A stretch of 64,000 bases of DNA from Anaeroglomus sp964630775. Its GTDB lineage: Bacteria > Planctomycetota > Phycisphaerae > Sedimentisphaerales > Anaerohalosphaeraceae. Shown piece by piece: positions 58,732 through 64,000 of the stretch. The notes beneath the pieces are model-generated. The model did no database searches. It was not told the DNA's origin and saw only the letters and a list, made by a program, of their open reading frames with translations. Each line of letters opens with the position of its first letter. Positions within the stretch are counted from its first letter, which is position 1. Location: the NCBI GenBank assembly GCA_964630775.1, contig CAZVYY010000011.1:1-64000 (forward strand), written 5' to 3'. The translations under genes and the position numbers were made by a program.

Positions 58732-60399
58732 TTACCACTTGAGGACACCGCCGGTGTCGGCGCTGGTGGCCATGGCGGCGTATTTGGCCAGGCAGCCTTT
58801 GGTAATGCGCGGGGGCCGCGGGGTCCAGTGTTTTTTGCGTTCGGCCAGTTCGGCGTCGGATAATTTAATCTTGATTGTGTTGGCGGGGATGTCAATTTCG
58901 ACGATGTCGCCGTTCTTGAGCAGAGCAATCGGGCCGCCGACTGCGGCTTCGGGGCTGACATGGCCAATGCAGGCACCGCGTGTGCCGCCGGAGAAGCGAC
59001 CGTCGGTAATCAGGGCGACGGATTCGCCCAGGCCCGCCCCCATGATGTAGCTGGTGGGGCTGAGCATTTCCTGCATGCCGGGGCCGCCTTTGGGGCCTTC
59101 GTAGCGGATGACGACCACGTCGCCGGCCTTGACTTTGCCGCCGAGGATGCCGTCGCAGGCTTCTTCCTGGCTGTCGAAGATGACGCAGGGGCCGGAGTGC
59201 TTGAGCATGGCGGCGGTGACACCGGCGGATTTGACGACACATCCGCTGGGGGCGAGATTGCCGCGAAGGATGGCCAGGCCGCCGGTTTTGGAATAGGCCT
59301 TTTCGAGGGGGTGGATGCAGTCTGGATTTTTAATCTCAGCATTTTTGATCCGTTCACCGAGCGAGACGCCAGAGACGGTCATGCAATCCAGATTCAGCAG
59401 GCCCGGAATCTTGCTGACTTCCTTTAATATGGCACTGATTCCGCCGGCGGCATCGACATCTTCGATATGCCAACTGCTGGACGGGGAGACTTTGCAAATA
59501 TTGGGAGCCTTGGCACTAATTGAATTTATTCTATCCAGATTATACTCTATTTCGGCTTCATTTGCCAGGGCGAGAGTATGAAGAACGGTGTTGGTGGAAC
59601 CGCCCATAGCCATATCGAGAACAAAGGCATTGTCGATAGATTTTTGCGATATTATAGCTGAGGGTCGAATGTCTTTTTTGACCAGTTCGATGATTTGCCG
59701 TCCGGCTTGTTTATATAATTCCTGACGTTTTGGATCGACAGCCAAGATTGTTCCATTGCCGGGCAAGGCCATGCCGATGGCTTCGCACAGGCAGTTCATG
59801 CTGTTTGCCGTGAACATCCCTGAGCAGCTTCCGGGGGTGGGGCAACCTGAACATTCGAGGTCTTTTAAGTCGTCTTCGTTGATTTTCTTTGCGTTATAAG
59901 CGGCGACACCCTCAAAAATCGTAATTAAATCGGCGGCTTTGCCGGTTTTGGTCTTGCCTGCGGCCATAGGACCGCCGGAGACGAACAGGGTAGGAATATC
60001 GAGGCGGACGGTTGCCATGAGCATACCGGGTATAATCTTGTCGCAATTAGGAATACACACCATTCCATCAAAGCAGTGTGCCCGAATCATGGTTTCGACG
60101 GCATCAGCGATGATTTCACGGCTGGCAAGCGAATATTTCATGCCGGTGTGGCCCATGGCGATACCGTCGCAGATGGCAATCGTGTTGAATTCGAAGGGTA
60201 CGCCGCCGGCGTCGCGGATGGCCTGTTTGACCACTTCGGCGACCTTATTGAGGTGGACGTGGCCGGGGACGATCTCACAAAAACTGTTGGCTACCGCAAT
60301 AAACGGCTTGTTTATATCTGTATCTTTGAGGCCGCAGGCCCGTAACAAGCCCCGATGGGGCGCCCGTTGAAAACCGCTTTTGACTGTATCGCTGCGCAT
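58732..60399 (-). CDS. ilvD: Dihydroxy-acid dehydratase
   Basis: About 555 residues, normal for IlvD, which dehydrates 2,3-dihydroxy-isovalerate and -methylvalerate in branched-chain amino acid synthesis using an Fe-S cluster. Cluster-ligand regions are visible: CIPNCDKIIPG and CSGCPTPGSCSGMFTANSMN. Other motifs: MAMGGSTNTVLH, GPKGGPGMQEML and GRFSGGTRGACIGH. The ATG at 60399 has ATGGAGTAAAAC upstream. It is a single-gene unit with its own terminator. Confidence 0.96.
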   Translation of the reverse strand: MRSDTVKSGFQRAPHRGLLRACGLKDTDINKPFIAVANSFCEIVPGHVHLNKVAEVVKQAIRDAGGVPFEFNTIAICDGIAMGHTGMKYSLASREIIADAVETMIRAHCFDGMVCIPNCDKIIPGMLMATVRLDIPTLFVSGGPMAAGKTKTGKAADLITIFEGVAAYNAKKINEDDLKDLECSGCPTPGSCSGMFTANSMNCLCEAIGMALPGNGTILAVDPKRQELYKQAGRQIIELVKKDIRPSAIISQKSIDNAFVLDMAMGGSTNTVLHTLALANEAEIEYNLDRINSISAKAPNICKVSPSSSWHIEDVDAAGGISAILKEVSKIPGLLNLDCMTVSGVSLGERIKNAEIKNPDCIHPLEKAYSKTGGLAILRGNLAPSGCVVKSAGVTAAMLKHSGPCVIFDSQEEACDGILGGKVKAGDVVVIRYEGPKGGPGMQEMLSPTSYIMGAGLGESVALITDGRFSGGTRGACIGHVSPEAAVGGPIALLKNGDIVEIDIPANTIKIKLSDAELAERKKHWTPRPPRITKGCLAKYAAMATSADTGGVLKW

Positions 60400-60583
60400 T
60401 GTTTTACTCCATAAAAGTAGTCTATCTTGCCTTCCGGCCCTGAATTGCCGAAAAGTGCGGGTATTATAACGCGATTTGGGGGTTAAAAAAACCTCTTTTT
60501 TGTGTTTTGGTGTTTTACTTTAAGGCCTTATTCTGCCGATACCTAATATACGTATGATTTGAGAATGCCGGTAAAAGAAAACC

Positions 60584-60612
60584 TTGTCAAGGGGGTATAG
60601 TCCAGCTATAAT
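60584..60612 (+). promoter_or_regulatory. sigma70-type promoter of the lipoprotein operon
   Basis: TTGTCA at 60584-60589 and a perfect TATAAT at 60607-60612, 17 bp apart, leaving a leader of about 120 nt. The remainder of 60400-60742 shows no gene. Confidence 0.65.
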
Positions 60613-60742
60613 TCTCTTGATTGTAAGCGAAACGGCACACTCAGGATAATTTTCGGGTTTGGCGGTTTTGACCGCATCCTGATGAGGTATCCCGGCCGGC
60701 AAAAAAATGCAAGGCAAGCACAGTCCAGATAAGGAGAAAAGT

Positions 60743-61690
60743 ATGTCCCGGATGATGCAAGTATGTGTAATTTCAGCGGCAGCAGTCCTGATTGCAGGAA
60801 TGCATGGATGTTCGTCTTCGGTCAAAATGGCTTATACCCCCACAGTCGGGCAGACCGCCACTTATGAATCCACATCCCAGTTGGTCAAGGACTTTAAATT
60901 TGAACAGCCGACTTTGAATAAAAGCCGGGAAGAGCAGACCAGTACTGTCGTGACCGTTACGTATGAGCAGAAGATCGCTGAAATCCGGCCGGATGGTTCA
61001 GCCGTTGCAGACATTACCCTCAAGGCCGTGCAGTGCAAGATGGTCAACAAGAATGAGGTGCGGTATGAATTCAACAGTGCTGATGAGAAGAGCAAAGGCG
61101 ATGCCCTGAATAGTATTATCGGCAAGAGCTATCGTATTGCCATCAGCCCGGAAGGCAAAGTCACCGTGGTGGATGCGGCTGCGGCGAGAGCTGTGGTTGT
61201 CAGCGGCGAAGGTCAGAAGATCGCTCAGAAAATATTCATGGACGAAAGCATCAGGGAACGCCATGAGCTGCCGCTGCCGGCTGGAGACAAGAACGTGATT
61301 TCGGCCAAGAAATCCTGGTCGAGCATTCAGCCGTCGCCTCCCGGACTGCTGGCCCCCAAGACATTTGAAAAGGTCTATACCGTCAGCGAAGTCGGCAAGG
61401 ATAAAGTGGTCGTAACGATGTCTGCCAGAGAAAACCTGGATAAGCCCGCCGAGAATCAGGCTGCTGGCGCATCGAGCATGGGCATTTTCGCCAAGATGTT
61501 CGACAACCAGGATCAGTTCACCGGAAAACTGGTGATGAATCCGGCCGACGGCACGGTTTCAGAATACAACGAAACGCTGGTCAGCAGTTATGTTGCCCAG
61601 GAAAAGCCGCAAAACGCCCCGGCCGATGCCGCGCCGGACACCCTGCAGATGCAGTTGACCTACAGCATCAGCCTCAAGAAACTCAACTAA
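60743..61690 (+). CDS. Lipoprotein of unknown function (first of a tandem pair)
   Basis: About 315 residues. Signal and lipobox (AAAVLIAGMHGCSSS). The mature part is beta-rich with YTPTVGQTATYESTSQLV, TYEQKIAEIRPDGSAVADI and KSYRIAISPEGKVTVVDAAA, recalling DUF6263-type outer-surface proteins. AAGGAGAAAAGT gives a strong ribosome-binding site. First gene of an operon with a second, related lipoprotein, a HIT protein and a dGTPase-like protein. Confidence 0.7.
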   Translation: MSRMMQVCVISAAAVLIAGMHGCSSSVKMAYTPTVGQTATYESTSQLVKDFKFEQPTLNKSREEQTSTVVTVTYEQKIAEIRPDGSAVADITLKAVQCKMVNKNEVRYEFNSADEKSKGDALNSIIGKSYRIAISPEGKVTVVDAAAARAVVVSGEGQKIAQKIFMDESIRERHELPLPAGDKNVISAKKSWSSIQPSPPGLLAPKTFEKVYTVSEVGKDKVVVTMSARENLDKPAENQAAGASSMGIFAKMFDNQDQFTGKLVMNPADGTVSEYNETLVSSYVAQEKPQNAPADAAPDTLQMQLTYSISLKKLN

Positions 61691-61720
61691 CCCCCTGCCT
61701 GTCCAGAGAAAGGATTCGGG

Positions 61721-62731
61721 ATGGTTTTTGGAAGACAGCATTTGACCCGGCCGCTGTACGCGGTGATGGTATGTATGGCGGCAGTCCTCGCAGGATGTCA
61801 TGGCCCTGTGCAGCGAAGTGAGAACCTGCTGATTGTCAATTTCGAAGAGGGCAAAGTCCTTCGCTACCAGATGACATCCAGTCGGGATGTAACGATAGAA
61901 CTGACCGGCTCGACGACCGGCAGCAAGCAGGGCCAGCCGCAGAAAATGACCGAATCGATGGAACTGACGATGGCGTACAAGCCCGTCAAGGTGGATCCAT
62001 TCGGACTGACGCGGATCGAATGCACCTTTGAGGCGGTCAAGGTTAATCGCAGCTCGTTCAGCGGCCGCGGCGGCACCAGCTCGGATGCGATGGAAAGCCT
62101 TCAGGGCAAGACCTTTATCCTGGAGCTGTCACCGAGCGGTCAAATCGAGGACTTCAGCCAACTGGAGCAACTGCTGCTGGACACCGGCAAGGCGGCGTTT
62201 GATACCGCACGCAATGATTTGCGGGTCAAGAATCCGGATATGATTTATGATTTTGTCGCCCTGCAATGGTATTTGTGGGATTCGATTTCCTCGGTGCCGA
62301 ATCCGCTGGATGGGGTCAAGCCGGGGATGACCTGGACGAATACGCAGTTGATTGCCTGGCCGGTGCCGATTCCGAATCCGCCCTGCCGGGTGACAACCTT
62401 CAAGCTGGATTCGGTACTCGATGAGAACGAACAGAAAAAGGCCGTGATTGCCAGCACCTATAGGCTCAGCGATACAACCGTGGCGAACTTTCCCAAGCCC
62501 TACGAAGGCACATTCCAGATGCGCGGGCTGTTCGGCTTTTTGCGGGATTATAAATTCCAGTCGCTGGAAGGCGAAGGCAAGCAGGTGTTTAACCTGAGCA
62601 CCGGCACCGTGGAAAGCGACACCCAGAAGTATCTGCTGAAGACCACGGCTTCGTTTCTGCTGCCGCTGGGAGATTCCGTGCCGCATGTGGTCATCGAGCA
62701 GACCCTGCGGATTCAGAAGCTGGAACCATAA
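61721..62731 (+). CDS. Lipoprotein of unknown function (second of a tandem pair)
   Basis: About 336 residues. Lipobox AAVLAGCHGP. Same overall plan as the preceding gene: VNFEEGKVLRYQMTSSRDVT, YKPVKVDPFGLTRIECTFEA, LQGKTFILELSPSGQIEDFS and FQSLEGEGKQVFNLSTGTVE, so the two probably arose by duplication and diverged. 30 nt after the first. Confidence 0.7.
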   Translation: MVFGRQHLTRPLYAVMVCMAAVLAGCHGPVQRSENLLIVNFEEGKVLRYQMTSSRDVTIELTGSTTGSKQGQPQKMTESMELTMAYKPVKVDPFGLTRIECTFEAVKVNRSSFSGRGGTSSDAMESLQGKTFILELSPSGQIEDFSQLEQLLLDTGKAAFDTARNDLRVKNPDMIYDFVALQWYLWDSISSVPNPLDGVKPGMTWTNTQLIAWPVPIPNPPCRVTTFKLDSVLDENEQKKAVIASTYRLSDTTVANFPKPYEGTFQMRGLFGFLRDYKFQSLEGEGKQVFNLSTGTVESDTQKYLLKTTASFLLPLGDSVPHVVIEQTLRIQKLEP

Positions 62732-62750
62732 ATCGGGGATGGAGGAGACG

Positions 62751-63260
62751 ATGGAACGCAACAACCTGTGGGCCCCATGGCGGATCAAATACATTCAGGG
62801 GCTGTCCCAGAAAAGTCCGTGTTTTTTGTGTGATTATATCGCCTCGCCGCAGGAGGATGCACAGAATTTTGTGCTGTGGCGGACGTCGGATGCGGTGGTG
62901 GTGTTCAACCGATTTCCGTACAATAACGGCCACCTGCTGATTGCCCCAATGCGGCATATCGGATCGATGGAGCAGGCGACGGAGTCGGAGCTGCTGTCGA
63001 TGATGCGACTGATTCGCGACAGCCAGAAGCTGCTGTCGGCGGCGATTCAGCCGCACGGATTCAATGTGGGGATGAATTTCGGCCGGTGTGCGGGGGCGGG
63101 ACTGCCGGACCACATGCACATTCACGTGGTGCCGCGATGGAACGGGGACACCAATTTCATGCACGTTTGCAGCGATACGGATGTCATCAGCCAGAGCATG
63201 ACCGACCTGTACGCCCTGCTGCTGGAACAAAGCCGTCAACTTCAATTACCCGGGGTATAA
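62751..63260 (+). CDS. HIT-family hydrolase (AP4A-type)
   Basis: About 169 residues. N-terminal LWAPWRIKYIQ, a zinc pair CFLCDY, the fold motif FPYNNGHLLIAPMRHIG and the catalytic HxHxHxx: LPDHMHIHVVPRW. Members split dinucleoside polyphosphates or nucleotide phosphoramidates. The ATG at 62751 has GGAGGAGACG upstream. Third gene of the operon. Confidence 0.93.
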   Translation: MERNNLWAPWRIKYIQGLSQKSPCFLCDYIASPQEDAQNFVLWRTSDAVVVFNRFPYNNGHLLIAPMRHIGSMEQATESELLSMMRLIRDSQKLLSAAIQPHGFNVGMNFGRCAGAGLPDHMHIHVVPRWNGDTNFMHVCSDTDVISQSMTDLYALLLEQSRQLQLPGV

Positions 63261-63261
63261 C

Positions 63262-64000
63262 ATGCCCTGCACTCTTGCCCCATACGCCGTCACAGAACAT
63301 AACAGCCGGGGCAGGCAATTCCCGGAAAAGCCTCACCGGTATCGTGCCGACTTTGAGCGCGACCGCGACCGGATCATTCACTGCGCGGCGTTTCGTCGGC
63401 TGGAGGGAAAGACGCAGGTCTTCACCACGGGCCTGAACGACCAGTACCGGACCCGCATGACACACAGTATTGAAGTCGCCCAGATCGGGCGGACGATTGC
63501 GCGGGTGCTGAATCTCAATGAAAGCCTGACGGAGGCGATCTGCCTTGCCCATGATCTGGGGCACAGCCCCTTCGGCCATGCGGGAGAAGCGGTACTCAAC
63601 GAACTGACCGCCGATGTCGGCGGATTTGAACACAACCGGCAATCGCTGCGGATTGTGGATTTTCTGGAGCATCCGTATCCGGCGTTTGCGGGATTAAATT
63701 TGATGTATGAAACGCGGATGGCGCTGGCCAAGCATCAAAGCCCCTATGATAAACCCGACGGATCGGCGGAGGCCATTTGTCTGGAGGGGCGGATTGCCGA
63801 TGTCGCCGACCGCATTGCGTATAACTGCCATGACCTGGAAGACGGCCTGCGTTCGCGGCTGCTGAATGAAGAGCAGCTCCGGGGAGTGGTGTTGTATGAG
63901 GAGGCCTGCCGTACGGTCGGGGCTGACCGGATTGACGATATTGTCATCCGGCGGACGCGGATTTCCAAGGCCATTCTGGATTACCTGGCGATTGATGCCA
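63262..64000 (+). CDS. dgt: dGTPase-like HD-domain triphosphohydrolase, truncated by the window end
   Basis: At least 246 codons; the 3' end lies outside the window. The start at 63262 is 1 nt after the HIT stop. HD-domain motifs: HNSRGRQFPEKPHRYR, AAFRRLEGKTQVF, RTRMTHSIEVAQIGRTIARV and the metal-binding HDLGHSPFGHAGE. Deoxyguanosinetriphosphate triphosphohydrolase-like proteins cleave dNTPs to nucleosides and triphosphate; the exact substrate is not fixed by sequence. Confidence 0.9.
   Translation, partial: MPCTLAPYAVTEHNSRGRQFPEKPHRYRADFERDRDRIIHCAAFRRLEGKTQVFTTGLNDQYRTRMTHSIEVAQIGRTIARVLNLNESLTEAICLAHDLGHSPFGHAGEAVLNELTADVGGFEHNRQSLRIVDFLEHPYPAFAGLNLMYETRMALAKHQSPYDKPDGSAEAICLEGRIADVADRIAYNCHDLEDGLRSRLLNEEQLRGVVLYEEACRTVGADRIDDIVIRRTRISKAILDYLAIDA

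Overview
This window looks like a chromosomal segment of a Planctomycetota bacterium, most likely of the Phycisphaerae (Sedimentisphaerales-like). That is an inference from gene content: three proteins with PEP-CTERM-like C-termini, a GLUG-repeat protein ending in a dockerin-like EF-hand, DUF4056 and DUF4874/DUF4832 proteins, a PstA with a very large insert, and many intergenic palindromic repeats. It encodes a diderm envelope (BamD-like, LptE-like, porin) and makes peptidoglycan precursors (murC, murB, ddl). No rRNA genes, CRISPR arrays or intact insertion sequences were seen.

Layout. 1-1.18 kb is repeat-rich non-coding DNA. 1.2-5.9 kb holds a Tat-exported sugar isomerase-like protein, a PNPOx/TspO pair, cmk-plsC, and a PadR/HAAS-domain pair. 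6.1-8.7 kb has an integrase remnant and a second PadR gene overlapping an unusual aquaglyceroporin-CobW GTPase fusion. A tRNA-Val lies at 8.9 kb. 9.3-16.4 kb is envelope biogenesis and quality control: a PQQ-like propeller, a BamD-like protein, an LptE-like lipoprotein, FtsH and HtrA. 16.5-17.8 kb is a first dnaA. 18.0-22.5 kb is an ArsR-controlled operon of thiol-redox and permease genes. 22.6-28 kb has a conserved membrane protein, a ParA-CBM48 fusion, a flavodoxin-like reductase and PPi-phosphofructokinase. 28-31.8 kb holds secreted proteins of carbohydrate-related type. 31.8-34.9 kb holds a second, divergent dnaA and rsmB, with DnaA boxes and an AT-rich stretch between them (candidate oriC). 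35-41 kb is mostly exported and surface proteins. 41.3-48 kb is a phosphate-uptake locus (porin-pstSCAB-phoU) with hexamers repeated every 11 bp in front of pstS. 48-50.7 kb is a repeat island with a Vsr endonuclease remnant and an HNH nuclease. 51.1-55.6 kb is a short dcw cluster (murC-murB-ddl-ftsQ-like). 55.6-60.4 kb has a DUF4874/4832 protein, two YkgJ-type cysteine-cluster proteins, a lipoprotein and ilvD. 60.7-64 kb is an operon of two lipoproteins, a HIT protein and a dGTPase-like HD protein that runs off the window.

The features most worth follow-up are the candidate oriC beside a dnaA whose DNA-binding signature is altered while a canonical dnaA sits 14 kb away; the thiol-relay/permease operon; the porin-GTPase fusion with an internal ribosome-binding site; the Pho-box-like array; and several interspersed repeat families, some made of ordered hairpins. 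Family assignments come from reading motifs by eye; no database search was run.
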